DNA from: Archaeoglobus veneficus SNP6
Lineage (GTDB): Archaea; Halobacteriota; Archaeoglobi; Archaeoglobales; Archaeoglobaceae
Direction: 5' to 3'
NCBI RefSeq assembly: GCF_000194625.1
Contig: NC_015320.1
Location: forward strand, 186,001-250,000
DNA: 64,000 bases
The notes under the pieces are model-generated. The model did no database searches and was not told where the DNA came from. It saw nothing but the letters and a program-made list of their open reading frames with translations. Positions 51,490 to 60,589 of this stretch are shown here, piece after piece. Each line of letters opens with the position of its first letter. The stretch's first letter is position 1. Position numbers and translations under genes: made by a program.

Positions 51490-52611
51490 CTAAACGCTCC
51501 TCAAAACACTCTTCAGTTCAGAAATAAATCCTTTGACAACCTCCTCAGTTACGTGCGGCATCACAACGAGTCTTATTGCTCTGGGATTCTTTATCGTTGA
51601 GATGACCCATCTCCTTCTGTACAGTTCCTCTTTGATTTTCTCGGCTTTTTCCGTCTTGAAGCATACAACGTTCATTACCGGCTCGATGACCGGTTCGAAA
51701 CCAAGTGACGTCATCTCTTCAACGAGCAACGCAGTCATCCGCATACACTCATCGACAATCTGCTTCATACCTTTGTAGCCGAGGTGTTTCAGAACAGCGT
51801 AGGCTGAAGCTACGCCCGTCCCGGGCCTCGTCCCTGTAAGCGTGTACTGATACCTCGACGTCAGGTACGGAGTTTCGACGATGAGCGCGTTAAGGAACTT
51901 TTCATCTCTGAAAAGGATGCCTCCAGCGGGAATTGTGGCCATTCCCATCTTGTGGGGGTCTATGGTTATCGATGTAACTCCCTCAAGCTCAAAATCGAAT
52001 GGATAGGGCTTATTCATGAATGGTATTACAAAACCGCCAAAAGCAGCATCGACGTGCAGCGGGACGCCAAGCTGTAGAGCGAGCTTGGAGAGTTCATCGA
52101 TGGGGTCTATCTGGCCAAGTTCTGTGGTGCCTGCTATGCCAGCAATTCCGACTGTGTTCTCATCCACGAGCGATTCAACACTGGCAACATCAACCTTAAA
52201 CTCTTCATCCAGCTTGGCTCTCCTAACTTCAACACCAAGGATGTCTCCTATCTTCTCGAAGGAGAAGTGGGCAGATTCTGGAACAACGATGTTCGGTCTG
52301 TCGATTTTTCTTTCCCTTCGTATCACGTTCCTTGCAGCCCTTATGGCCTGTATGTTTGCTTCTGTTCCTCCTGAACATATGTAGCCCTTAGCATTGGGGT
52401 TGTGCAGCAGTTCTCCGAGCATTTTTATCAGCTTTTGTTCAAGCTTCCATGTGCCGGCGAATATCCCAGGGTCACCGAGATTTGTTTCGATGAAGAGTTC
52501 GTGAGCTTTGAGGGCGATGGGGAGTGGAGTTGTGCACATTGAGCTTAAGACTCTCGAATACGGGATATCTTCCGCTCTGAACTTCTCAAGTTCGCTGAGT
52601 ACGTTGAACAT
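51490..52611 (-). CDS. mfnA: L-tyrosine/L-aspartate decarboxylase MfnA
   Basis: PLP-dependent decarboxylase, 373 residues. In archaea without bacterial PanD it makes beta-alanine for coenzyme A or tyramine for methanofuran; the sequence does not decide which. Signatures: SGGTEANIQAIRAARN near residue 82, HVDAAFGGFV, and the PLP lysine in TIDPHKMG near 228. It diverges from mobA; the two starts lie about 50 bases apart. Confidence 0.93.
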   Translation of the reverse strand: MFNVLSELEKFRAEDIPYSRVLSSMCTTPLPIALKAHELFIETNLGDPGIFAGTWKLEQKLIKMLGELLHNPNAKGYICSGGTEANIQAIRAARNVIRRERKIDRPNIVVPESAHFSFEKIGDILGVEVRRAKLDEEFKVDVASVESLVDENTVGIAGIAGTTELGQIDPIDELSKLALQLGVPLHVDAAFGGFVIPFMNKPYPFDFELEGVTSITIDPHKMGMATIPAGGILFRDEKFLNALIVETPYLTSRYQYTLTGTRPGTGVASAYAVLKHLGYKGMKQIVDECMRMTALLVEEMTSLGFEPVIEPVMNVVCFKTEKAEKIKEELYRRRWVISTIKNPRAIRLVVMPHVTEEVVKGFISELKSVLRSV

Positions 52612-52664
52612 TGGTACTAAGGCTATTGCAGTGGTCTTATATATGTATTCGTAGTAGCCAGTCC

Positions 52665-53276
52665 GTGAACGTGGCCATCCTCGCTGGCGGAAAAGCCTCG
52701 AGACTCGGCGGGATAGAGAAGGGAATGCTTGATGTGTGCGGAAAAAGGGTTATTGAGAGGTTACTCTTCACCTTTCACGATTGCTCCACAGTTATCGTTT
52801 GCAGAGATGAAGAACAGGCGGAGCTATATTCTGAATTCGCATCTGTGACAATCGACCACTACAGAAACGCCGGGCCGCTGGCAGGTATTCATGCTGCATT
52901 GAAGCACTTCAGAGCGAGAATCCTCGTCGTTGCTGCGGATATGCCCTTTGTAAAGCGGGCCGTGGCAGAGGCAATATACGATGCAGGAGAAAAAAGTGGT
53001 GCAGATGCCGTAATCCCTGCATGGAGCGATGGCAAAACCGAACCTTTACTTGCGTGCTATTCTTTTTCCGCTGTAGAGGAGATAGAGAAAAGTCTGAGTA
53101 GCGGGGAGAGAAAAATCATGGTGCCTGTTCAAAGGCTGGAAAGGGTTATTTTCTACCCTGTTGAGAAATTGAAAAGCTTGGATGAACGGCTTGTGTCATT
53201 CCTCAACATCAACACGCCTGAAGACCTCAGGAGGGCCGAGGAACTATGCTCGTCGATAGATTTGGACGGAGAATAA
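52665..53276 (+). CDS. mobA: Molybdenum cofactor guanylyltransferase
   Basis: Attaches GMP to molybdopterin to form the dinucleotide cofactor. From GTG 52665 the 203-residue protein begins with VNVAILAGGKASRLGGIEKGML, the nucleotide-binding loop; AGPLAGIHAAL and VAADMPFV are the other family blocks. A TATA-like CTTATATATG (52634-52643) about 25 bases upstream supports this leaderless start over an in-frame codon at 52611. It overlaps moaA by 31 bases. Confidence 0.9.
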   Translation: MNVAILAGGKASRLGGIEKGMLDVCGKRVIERLLFTFHDCSTVIVCRDEEQAELYSEFASVTIDHYRNAGPLAGIHAALKHFRARILVVAADMPFVKRAVAEAIYDAGEKSGADAVIPAWSDGKTEPLLACYSFSAVEEIEKSLSSGERKIMVPVQRLERVIFYPVEKLKSLDERLVSFLNINTPEDLRRAEELCSSIDLDGE

Positions 53277-54145
53277 CGAATTTACGAATCGCCGTAACGA
53301 ACAGATGCAACCTTAGCTGCATCTACTGCCACAGAGAAGGTGAGGTAAATCCGGGCGAAGAAATGCATGTAGAGGAGATTAGCAGGATCAGCAAAGCCTT
53401 TTACGAACTTGGAATAAGGAAGGTCAAGATAACGGGTGGAGAACCTCTCCTGCGGGAGGATATTGTGGAAATCGTCCAGTCTTTTCCTCCATTTGACGAA
53501 ATCTCCATAACGACCAATGGAACTCTTCTCGCAAGAATGGCCGATGAGCTGAAAGATGCGGGACTGAGCAGAGTAAATGTCAGCCTCGACACGCTGAAAG
53601 AGGATACGTACGGATTTATTACCGGAGGGGGAAACGTGCAGAAGGTAATCGACGGAATCGAAGCAGCCTGCAACGCTGGCCTGACACCGGTGAAGGTGAA
53701 CATGGTGGTCATGAAGGGGCTGAACGAGAACGAAGTGGAGAACATGCTTGAGTTCACGAGCAAGTTCAACAGAGGCAGAATAGACGTCATCCTTCAGGTT
53801 ATAGAACTTCTCAAGCTTCCAGGACTCGAGGAGTACTACTACGATATCTCGCCTATAGAGGAGAGATACGCTGGCAAAGCAAAGGCGGTTATCGTGAGGA
53901 GCATGCACATGAGGAGGCAGTACGTCCTGGATAATGCTGCCATAGAGTTCGTAAAACCCCTCGACAACTCCGAGTTCTGCATGCACTGCAACCGCATAAG
54001 GGTTACGTCGGATGGGAAAATCAAACCATGCCTGCTGAGGAACGATAACCTGGTCGACGTACGGGGGCTTGATGGCAGGGAGTTGAAAGAGGCGATAATG
54101 AGGGCCGTGACTTTGAGGGAACCCTATTTTTGTGATAGGGATTGA
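53246..54145 (+). CDS. moaA: GTP 3',8-cyclase MoaA
   Basis: Radical SAM enzyme, first step of molybdopterin synthesis. Two Fe-S sites: C21-x3-C25-x2-C28 for SAM cleavage, and C-x2-C-x13-C (FCMHCNRIRV...PCLL) near the C-terminus for substrate. ITGGEPLLRED is the SAM-binding GGE motif. Length 299 is typical of archaea. The usual C-terminal GG tail is absent; the protein ends with REPYFCDRD, as in some archaeal forms. Confidence 0.95.
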   Translation: MLVDRFGRRITNLRIAVTNRCNLSCIYCHREGEVNPGEEMHVEEISRISKAFYELGIRKVKITGGEPLLREDIVEIVQSFPPFDEISITTNGTLLARMADELKDAGLSRVNVSLDTLKEDTYGFITGGGNVQKVIDGIEAACNAGLTPVKVNMVVMKGLNENEVENMLEFTSKFNRGRIDVILQVIELLKLPGLEEYYYDISPIEERYAGKAKAVIVRSMHMRRQYVLDNAAIEFVKPLDNSEFCMHCNRIRVTSDGKIKPCLLRNDNLVDVRGLDGRELKEAIMRAVTLREPYFCDRD

Positions 54146-54247
54146 GGAGAGGATTAATTAGTTAAGCCGTCAGAACTCAGGGGTGTAGGTAAGCTCGAAA
54201 ACGTATACTCAGAGAACTTTATATGTCCGTGCGGGTAGCAGGAGAGC

Positions 54248-54421
54248 ATGGAGGAGAATAACGACAGAAAGGCTAAGGTAACGCTCGTCGTTGATGGTAA
54301 GAAAGTCCCCCTAAATTCCTACGTCAGGAGCGTTTTCTCAAGTGTCATTGTAGCATTAATTTCTACACTCAAGGGCGTGGATGAGAACTGGAAGACCGCT
54401 GAAATAAAGGTGGAGAGATGA
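54248..54421 (+). CDS. Small conserved archaeal protein before hisC
   Basis: A 57-residue protein. KVTLVVDGKKVPLNSYVRSVF followed by IVALISTLKGVDENWKTAEI resembles a short archaeal family of unknown function (a beta hairpin and one helix). A TATA-like ACTTTATATG (54214-54223) and an AGGAGAG Shine-Dalgarno (54240-54246) next to ATG 54248 support expression. Its stop overlaps the hisC start (ATGA), so the two are coupled. Easily missed because of its size. Confidence 0.75.
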   Translation: MEENNDRKAKVTLVVDGKKVPLNSYVRSVFSSVIVALISTLKGVDENWKTAEIKVER

Positions 54422-55482
54422 AGTTCAGAGAAGTGCTGAAGCGGGTTTCACCATACGTTCCGGGAAAGAGCATCGAGGAAGTGAAAAAGAAGTACGGGCT
54501 GGAAAAAGTCGTAAAGCTTGCGTCAAACGAGAACCCATATGGGCCGAGCCCGAAAGCAGTGAAAGCGTTCAAGAGTTTCGATAACCTGCACATCTACCCT
54601 GATCCCGACCCTGAAGACCTCAGGCAGAAAATTGGAGAGTACGTTGGCTTTGATGCGGAGAGGATAGTGCTCGGAGCAGGCATCGACGGCGTGATGGAGA
54701 ACATTTTCAAGCTCTTTGTTGATCCCGGAGACGAGGTCGTAATTCCAGTCCCTTCATTCCCGTACTATCACATACTGACGAGGGTTTGCGGAGCAAGAGA
54801 CGTGGCTGTAAAGAGACGGGAAGACTTCACAATCGATGTTGAGGCAGTTCTTAACTCTGTGACGGAGAGGACGAAAATCGTGCTGATTTGCTCCCCGAAC
54901 AACCCAACAGGTAACGTTGAAAGCGAGGAGGCTGTGAGAGAGATTGCAGAAAGCTGCGAGGCCCTAATCTTTGTTGATGAAGCCTACGGTGAGTTTTCGT
55001 CTAAGAACCTATTGAGGCTGGCGGAATATGAGAACGTTGTCGTTGCGAGGACTTTTTCCAAGGCTTTCGGTCTTGCAAACCTCCGTATCGGCTACGCAGT
55101 GGTGTCAGAAGAGGTGAGAAGAGAGTACCTCAAAGTTTCAACGCCATTCCCACTCTCAACTCCTGCAAAGCTCGCAGCCATGGCTGCACTCGATGACAGA
55201 GATCACTTGAGGTTTGTCGTAGAGAAAACGAGGGAGGAAAGAGAGCGCGTGACGAAGGAGTTGTTGGAGATGGGCGTTAAGGTATATCCATCAGAGGCGA
55301 ACTTCATCCTAATTGAAACCTCCTTAAAGGCTGCAGTTCTTGCAGAGGAGCTCATGAAGCGAGGAGTCATTATCAGGGACTGTTCAAAATTCATTGGATG
55401 CAATGAGCATCACGTTCGTGTGAGTATTGGCAGGAAGGAGGAGAACAACGTATTTCTTGAAGCAATGAGGGATGTCCTGTGA
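54418..55482 (+). CDS. hisC: Histidinol-phosphate aminotransferase
   Basis: PLP enzyme of histidine synthesis, 354 residues. LASNENPYGPSPKAVKAF near residue 38, CSPNNPTGN, FVDEAYGEFS, and the PLP lysine in TFSKAFGLANLRIGY near 220 match HisC rather than general aspartate aminotransferases. Overlaps by four bases with the small gene upstream and with the kinase downstream. Confidence 0.93.
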   Translation: MKFREVLKRVSPYVPGKSIEEVKKKYGLEKVVKLASNENPYGPSPKAVKAFKSFDNLHIYPDPDPEDLRQKIGEYVGFDAERIVLGAGIDGVMENIFKLFVDPGDEVVIPVPSFPYYHILTRVCGARDVAVKRREDFTIDVEAVLNSVTERTKIVLICSPNNPTGNVESEEAVREIAESCEALIFVDEAYGEFSSKNLLRLAEYENVVVARTFSKAFGLANLRIGYAVVSEEVRREYLKVSTPFPLSTPAKLAAMAALDDRDHLRFVVEKTREERERVTKELLEMGVKVYPSEANFILIETSLKAAVLAEELMKRGVIIRDCSKFIGCNEHHVRVSIGRKEENNVFLEAMRDVL

Positions 55483-56015
55483 TCGTAGCTTTAACCGGAA
55501 CGCCAGGCGTTGGCAAGACGACGGTTGCGGATATTTTAAGGGCGAGGGGCTACAGGATAGAATCTGTAAATGAGCTTGCTGAAAAGTACGACTGCGTAAT
55601 CGGCGAGGAAGATGATTCGAAAATAGTTGACATCGAGGAGCTTGCTGAAAAACTGGAGTTTCCTGATAATGAGCTGGTGATTCTGGAAGGGCATCTTGCT
55701 CACCTTCTCAATCCAGACGTGGCAATAGTACTGCGTTGCAACCCCCTCATTTTAAAGGACAGACTACAATCGAAAGGTTGGAGCGAGGAGAAGGTTCTTG
55801 AGAACGTTGAAGCGGAACTCATAGATGCCATTCTCGTGGAAGCGATGGATGAATGCAGCGAAGTTTATGAAATCGATACGACAGACCTTAATCCGGAAGA
55901 GGTAGCCAGAGTTGTAGAGATGATTTTGAAGGGAGAAGGCGATAGATACAGGCCTGGCAAAATAGACTGGATTTCTGTTGTTGGGGACAGAATCGAGGAG
56001 CTAATGCGGAAGTAA
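55479..56015 (+). CDS. Fap7/hCINAP-type adenylate kinase
   Basis: A 178-residue P-loop protein, putative adenylate kinase of the Fap7 type, which in archaea and eukaryotes acts as an ATPase in small-subunit rRNA maturation. P-loop GTPGVGKTT (7-15), VILEGHLAHLL near 68, and RLQSKGWSEEKVLENVEAE match the family. GTG 55479 is inside the hisC stop. The C-terminal PGKIDWISVVGDRIEEL extension is typical of archaeal members. Confidence 0.88.
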   Translation: MIVALTGTPGVGKTTVADILRARGYRIESVNELAEKYDCVIGEEDDSKIVDIEELAEKLEFPDNELVILEGHLAHLLNPDVAIVLRCNPLILKDRLQSKGWSEEKVLENVEAELIDAILVEAMDECSEVYEIDTTDLNPEEVARVVEMILKGEGDRYRPGKIDWISVVGDRIEELMRK

Positions 56016-56083
56016 CGTTGCACTTGCGGCACTCATGGGAATTTAGCAAATATTTTAAATGGCAACCCTAATGCCATGAGCCG

Positions 56084-57118
56084 ATGTTCAAGCCTCCAGA
56101 ATTGAAGGATGTGCGCAGGGAAAACAGGACAGAGGACATAGTGGTAAGGCGGGGAGTAATAACGGCAGACCGCGTACACCTCAAAAAATACCCCGTGGAC
56201 AACCCGGTTACTATTTTCAACGCTTCGCTGTTCGTGGAGCACGACGACATTGTGATTTATGGAAGGATCGTTTTGGGATACTTCACCTACGCAAGTGCTG
56301 TGGCAGAGTTCATGTTTCCTGTTAAGGAGCTGTACAACAACCTGTTTTCGGGACACTACACCGCCGAAATAACTGTTTTTCCTGACAACAGGTTCGACCT
56401 GTGGGGCGTTGAAGATCCGAGGGTTTACGAAATCGACGGCAGAAGGCTGATGACGTACTGTGGAAGGACTGTCAACTACTTTGACCCGAGTGTAAGGGTT
56501 GAGAGGACGCTGCCCGTAACGGCCATCTATGATGGAGGCAAGTGGAGGAAACTGTGTGTTTTCAGAATGCCCGAGGAGTACAGAGGTTTCGTCATAAGCG
56601 ACAAGGACGCGTTTCTCGTTAAGATGGGAAATGAACTCAAGCTTTTCCACAGAATTCACATGAAGGATGAGAACTTCTACCTTGTTATGAGCAATGTTAA
56701 CGAAGATGTTCTGAACTTCGATAAGTTCACTGAGGTGAGCGTTCAGGATACTACTTTAGTTCTCGAACCAGCGAAGTTCGAGGACAAGCTCGGGTGGAGT
56801 ACGCCCCCTGTTAAGGTGGATGGAGAACATGTTCTGCTGCTTCATGCAGTGGATGCAGAAACGAAGAGCTACAGGGTGCTTGCAATCCTCATGGACGACA
56901 GTGGGAAAGTTACAGCAATCACACCCTGCTACATAATGGGGCCGAAGGAGAGCTACGAGGTTTATGGCGACAGACCTTTTACAGTGTTCCCGTGCGGCGC
57001 TCAGCTAATCGACGATAAGCTGATAATATCCTACGGTGCTGCCGATTCGGCAATAGGGATCGGGGAAATTGATGTGTCTGAGCTGATGTCGATCCTCGAC
57101 TCGAACAGAATTGGCTGA
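56084..57118 (+). CDS. GH130-like glycosidase/phosphorylase
   Basis: A 344-residue beta-propeller protein. LWGVEDPRVYEIDGRRLMTY near residue 105 matches the conserved WGxEDPR block of family GH130 (mannoside phosphorylases), with a late SYGAADSAIG segment also typical. Such enzymes act on beta-mannosides. Many archaeal members are uncharacterised, so activity and substrate are inferred only. Confidence 0.75.
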   Translation: MFKPPELKDVRRENRTEDIVVRRGVITADRVHLKKYPVDNPVTIFNASLFVEHDDIVIYGRIVLGYFTYASAVAEFMFPVKELYNNLFSGHYTAEITVFPDNRFDLWGVEDPRVYEIDGRRLMTYCGRTVNYFDPSVRVERTLPVTAIYDGGKWRKLCVFRMPEEYRGFVISDKDAFLVKMGNELKLFHRIHMKDENFYLVMSNVNEDVLNFDKFTEVSVQDTTLVLEPAKFEDKLGWSTPPVKVDGEHVLLLHAVDAETKSYRVLAILMDDSGKVTAITPCYIMGPKESYEVYGDRPFTVFPCGAQLIDDKLIISYGAADSAIGIGEIDVSELMSILDSNRIG

Positions 57119-57177
57119 CTGGTTGAGCATTGGGTTTCTTTTTATGATTTTGCGAATTCTATGGGATTATAAGCATG

Positions 57178-57205
57178 AGGCGCTAAAATCTTAGCATGCC
57201 TTTTT
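57178..57205 (+). terminator. Hairpin plus T-run after GH130-like gene
   Basis: AGGC-GCTAA-AATC-TTAGC-(AT)-GCCT forms a nine-pair stem with a two-base bulge, followed directly by TTTTT. It lies about 60 bases after the stop codon. It looks like an intrinsic terminator, although archaea mostly need only the T-run. Confidence 0.45.
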
Positions 57206-57298
57206 CAATGAATTGACAGTGAGTCGGTAATTGCAGAAAAACGTGAACAAATACATAACATCAAAACAGTTATAACCTCAATGTGAAGGCTGCCAACC

Positions 57299-58204
57299 AT
57301 GATCAAGGTTTACTTTCCTGACGGTCATCTGGAGAAGCCTGTCTGGGATGCGTTAATAGAGGCTGGTTACAAGCTGAAGAAGAGTAAGAGAGGCTACCTT
57401 ATAGGGGTTGATCACCCTGAGATAGTCTTCAAGCAGGTAAGGCCGCAAATAATGCCCTTCTACGTCATGATGGGAAGGGGTGATGCGGGCTTTACAGGGG
57501 AAGACATTCTCGAGAACGCAAAGCTCAGACACGGCCTCGATAATGTCGTGGTTGTTGAAAAGCTCCCGTTCAGACCTACAAAGCTCGTTGTTGCTGTTTC
57601 GGAGGAGATATACCCCGATGTGAAAACGATAGAAGACTTCAAGCAGGTGGTTGGCGACAACCCTGTGATGTTCGCCTCGGAGTTTCCCGAGTTGGCGAGG
57701 CAGTATGCTGAAAAGGTTGGGCTGAATGCAGTGGTTTTTGATCCCATAGGGAAAACCGAGGCTTCTCTGCTCCCGCCCCAGCCTGAGGCTGATCTGATCC
57801 TCGAGGTTACGGAGTTTGGAACGACTCTGAGGGAGAACGGATGCAGAATAATTGACGTGGTTAAAGATCCTGTCCACTCGGTTTTCATAGCCAACAAGGA
57901 CTCCTACGAGGATGCGAAGAAAAGAAGGCTGATGGACAACCTGATTACCGACGTGAGAGAGGTTCTCGCGTCAAAGAACCTCGTTAGTCTGCTTTTCAAC
58001 GTGCCAGAAGAGGAAAACGTCCAGCCAGTTATAGACTTCCTGACCAAGGAGGGCTTCGATCCAACGGTTTCAAAGCTTGCAAAAGGCGGCGTTGCGATGC
58101 ACATAATCCTCGACAGGGCAAAGGTGAAGTTTTTAAAGCCAGCACTGAGGGATTTGGGGGCAAAACGCATCGCCACGGCTCCGGTTATAACCTTTGGAGA
58201 TTGA
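57299..58204 (+). CDS. hisG: ATP phosphoribosyltransferase, long form
   Basis: First enzyme of histidine synthesis, condensing ATP and PRPP. The 301-residue length with a C-terminal ACT-like regulatory domain (last 75 residues) is the long, HisZ-independent type inhibited by histidine. GRGDAGFTGEDIL near residue 58 and the diverged EADLILEVTEFGTTLRENGC PRPP-binding region identify it. A TATA-like AGTTATAACC (57268-57277) lies upstream of ATG 57299. Confidence 0.94.
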   Translation: MIKVYFPDGHLEKPVWDALIEAGYKLKKSKRGYLIGVDHPEIVFKQVRPQIMPFYVMMGRGDAGFTGEDILENAKLRHGLDNVVVVEKLPFRPTKLVVAVSEEIYPDVKTIEDFKQVVGDNPVMFASEFPELARQYAEKVGLNAVVFDPIGKTEASLLPPQPEADLILEVTEFGTTLRENGCRIIDVVKDPVHSVFIANKDSYEDAKKRRLMDNLITDVREVLASKNLVSLLFNVPEEENVQPVIDFLTKEGFDPTVSKLAKGGVAMHIILDRAKVKFLKPALRDLGAKRIATAPVITFGD

Positions 58205-58235
58205 CTGGTTTTTCTTACTTTATTTATTGTAAAAC

Positions 58236-59378
58236 TTACACGTTGCAGACATTCTGGACTTTTAAAATCATGCGGGAGAACACGGCTATTATCGTGAAGC
58301 TTACGAGGGCTGCAACGTAAAAGACGGCCTTTACGTTGAGAACGTCTTTAACGAAGCCTGACACGATTGGCGAGGTGATCATTCCGACGCTCATTGCAGT
58401 GTTAAATGCTCCCATTGCAGAGCCCTGCCCGACTTCTCTTCCCGCAACTGTAGCTATTGCCGTAGCGGCGGGAAGGGCTATGGCAGTCCCCAGTCCAGAG
58501 AGGAGAGAGAGGAGCAGGAGCTGGAGGAAGGAAGATGCGAGAGGTATGAGGAGGGGAGAGGTGGTTCCAACAATGCTGCCGATAATTACGAGCAAAGCTC
58601 TGTTATGTCTGTCCGCTACATTTCCAAAAAACCGCTGCAGCATGGCAGAAAGCAGGACGTTTGAAGTGATTACAAATCCTATCTGTGTGCTTGAAAGCCC
58701 CAAAGAGTGGGCGAGCAGAGGAAGGAAGGCCATGATAGCTCCAACGCAGAAGGCGTTCTGAAATCTGAAGAGCATCATAGCCTTAATAAGTCTGTTTTTA
58801 ACTGCAGCTTTGAGTGATGCGTTCCTTGTTCCCTTAGCCTTTGATTCTGGCAGTGACACGATGCATATGAGCAGGGATACTGCCGAAAGGGCAGCCATCG
58901 ATAGAAATACGTAGGGCATTCCGAGGGTGTCCTTGATGACTCCTCCTATGAGGGGGCCGAGGCCCATGCCGAGGAAAAGAGAGACGGTAAAGGATCCCAT
59001 GTACTTCCCTTCCTGCCCCTTTGGCGACAGTTCTGCTGTGTAAGCCATTGCAACGGGAACGATCATCGCCGAAGCCACACCATGCAGAACCCTGACAGCA
59101 GTAAGCGTGTAAACACTGTCTGCAAAGAGGTATGTCACGGAAATGATGGTGTAGAACAGCAATCCGAGGATTATGAAGGGTCTTCTCCCGAGTTTGTCGG
59201 AAGCGCTGCCAACAAAGGGTGTAAAAACTGCCCTTGAGAACGCAAATCCTGCAAAAACTGCACCTATCCAGAATCCACTTGCTCCGAGGCTTTCAGCGTA
59301 TTCGGGCAACAGTGGCACGACTATGCCAAGCCCAAGCATTGCGGCGAAGACTGCTGTAAACAGCACTGATAGGCTCAT
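58236..59378 (-). CDS. Major facilitator superfamily transporter
   Basis: A 380-residue MFS carrier with about twelve helices. GSASDKLGRRPFIILGLL near residues 60-77 is the A motif of the loop between helices 2 and 3; GNVADRHNRALLVI is its second-half counterpart. It resembles drug/sugar efflux members; substrate unknown. The open frame extends upstream to 59546, but those residues are hydrophilic and unlike MFS proteins, so ATG 59378 is chosen. The 296-base gap to the RPA gene holds no supported gene. Confidence 0.86.
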   Translation of the reverse strand: MSLSVLFTAVFAAMLGLGIVVPLLPEYAESLGASGFWIGAVFAGFAFSRAVFTPFVGSASDKLGRRPFIILGLLFYTIISVTYLFADSVYTLTAVRVLHGVASAMIVPVAMAYTAELSPKGQEGKYMGSFTVSLFLGMGLGPLIGGVIKDTLGMPYVFLSMAALSAVSLLICIVSLPESKAKGTRNASLKAAVKNRLIKAMMLFRFQNAFCVGAIMAFLPLLAHSLGLSSTQIGFVITSNVLLSAMLQRFFGNVADRHNRALLVIIGSIVGTTSPLLIPLASSFLQLLLLSLLSGLGTAIALPAATAIATVAGREVGQGSAMGAFNTAMSVGMITSPIVSGFVKDVLNVKAVFYVAALVSFTIIAVFSRMILKVQNVCNV

Positions 59379-59674
59379 CGACCCGCCTACAATTCGGGTG
59401 ATATATCTCTTTTGTTTGCCTCGTATCGCGTTGACATCCGGCGCTTGATTGCAGCGTTTCCTGGCTAATGGCTCGCGTTCAACATTAGAATAAACGGCCG
59501 GGGCACGAAGTGTGGCCAAGCGAAATGTACCACGTCTGCCGAGCACGGGTAGATGAAAAGGAGAAGTGATGATAGTGTAATGGCGAGTCGATCAGCGAGC
59601 TTCAAGTTTTCACTGAGCAACACTATAACAAAAACTTCATTAATGTTCTATCTCAACAGGACGTGGTGGTTTGC

Positions 59675-60589
59675 ATGGAGGATAGAATTAATGAGCTCAC
59701 CGAGCAGATTGTCAAACGCTTTAAGGATTCAGGTTTTGACGTAGATGCTAAAGAAGTGTCCAAACGTTTGAAACTCCTGATTTTCGAGTTCAAAGTTCCC
59801 GAGAGCGAGGCAGTAAGAACTGTAACGAATTACCTGATGAAAGAGCTGGATATAAGCAGGGAACAGCTCGTCGCAGAAAGTCCCCTCGTCAAGATAGCTG
59901 ACATAACTACGCCTGGCAAATGGGTGAGCCTGAAGGCGAAGGTAGTCCAGTTGTGGGATGCCACAAGCCCGAACGTGTCGCAGGTAGGGCTTATAGGCGA
60001 CGAAACAGGAATAATAAAGTTCGTTATATGGGCCAAAGCCGGTAAGGGCGAGGTTGAGGAAGGAAAGAGTTACCTCTTCAAAAACGTCGTAACGGACAGT
60101 TTTGGCGGCAGAATGCAGGTAAACGTCAACAGGAGCAGCCAGATTGTGGAGATAGACGAGGACGTGCAGCTTCCGCCGAGAGAACTCGAAGTCGTTGGAG
60201 CTTTGATAGCCATCCAGCAGAATAGCGGCCTGATAAAGCGCTGCAAGCTGTGCAACAGGACCATGACGAAGGATATATGCCCCGTCCACGGTAAGGTTGA
60301 GGGTTACGACGATCTGAGAATTAAGGGCGTTGTTGATGACGGCGAGAATTACTACGAGGTCATACTGAACGAAGACAACATAAGGGCTCTAACGGGCATA
60401 GGACTTAACGAAGCGAGGAAGATTGCGGAAGAGAAGCTCGATAGAAATGCTGTGCTTACAGAGCTCAAAACGAGACTTCTCGGCAGGTACTTCCGCGTTG
60501 TTGGAACGAGGGGCGAGCGCTACCTGATAGTTCGGGAAGTGGAGTTTCTGAAACCTGACATTAAAACGATTGCAGGTGAGATCCTATGA
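59675..60589 (+). CDS. Replication protein A with zinc finger
   Basis: Single-stranded DNA-binding protein of euryarchaeal type, 304 residues. After a helical N-terminus (residues 1-60) comes an OB fold (TTPGKWVSLKAKVVQLWDATS, GLIGDETGIIKFVIWAKAG) and a zinc finger (CKLCNRTMTKDICPVHG, residues near 190). ATG 59675 gives MEDRINELT; an in-frame start at 59663 is less likely. The partner gene overlaps by four bases. Acts in replication and repair. Confidence 0.92.
   Translation: MEDRINELTEQIVKRFKDSGFDVDAKEVSKRLKLLIFEFKVPESEAVRTVTNYLMKELDISREQLVAESPLVKIADITTPGKWVSLKAKVVQLWDATSPNVSQVGLIGDETGIIKFVIWAKAGKGEVEEGKSYLFKNVVTDSFGGRMQVNVNRSSQIVEIDEDVQLPPRELEVVGALIAIQQNSGLIKRCKLCNRTMTKDICPVHGKVEGYDDLRIKGVVDDGENYYEVILNEDNIRALTGIGLNEARKIAEEKLDRNAVLTELKTRLLGRYFRVVGTRGERYLIVREVEFLKPDIKTIAGEIL

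Noticed and set aside
59379-59546. N-terminal extension of the MFS transporter up to 59546.
   Set aside because: The extra 56 residues are hydrophilic and unlike MFS N-termini; ATG 59378 begins directly before the first helix.
59566-59616. Possible C/D box small RNA: GTGATGA at 59566 and CTGA at 59613, 51 bases apart.
   Set aside because: No terminal stem, no convincing D' or C' boxes, and the spacing alone can arise by chance.
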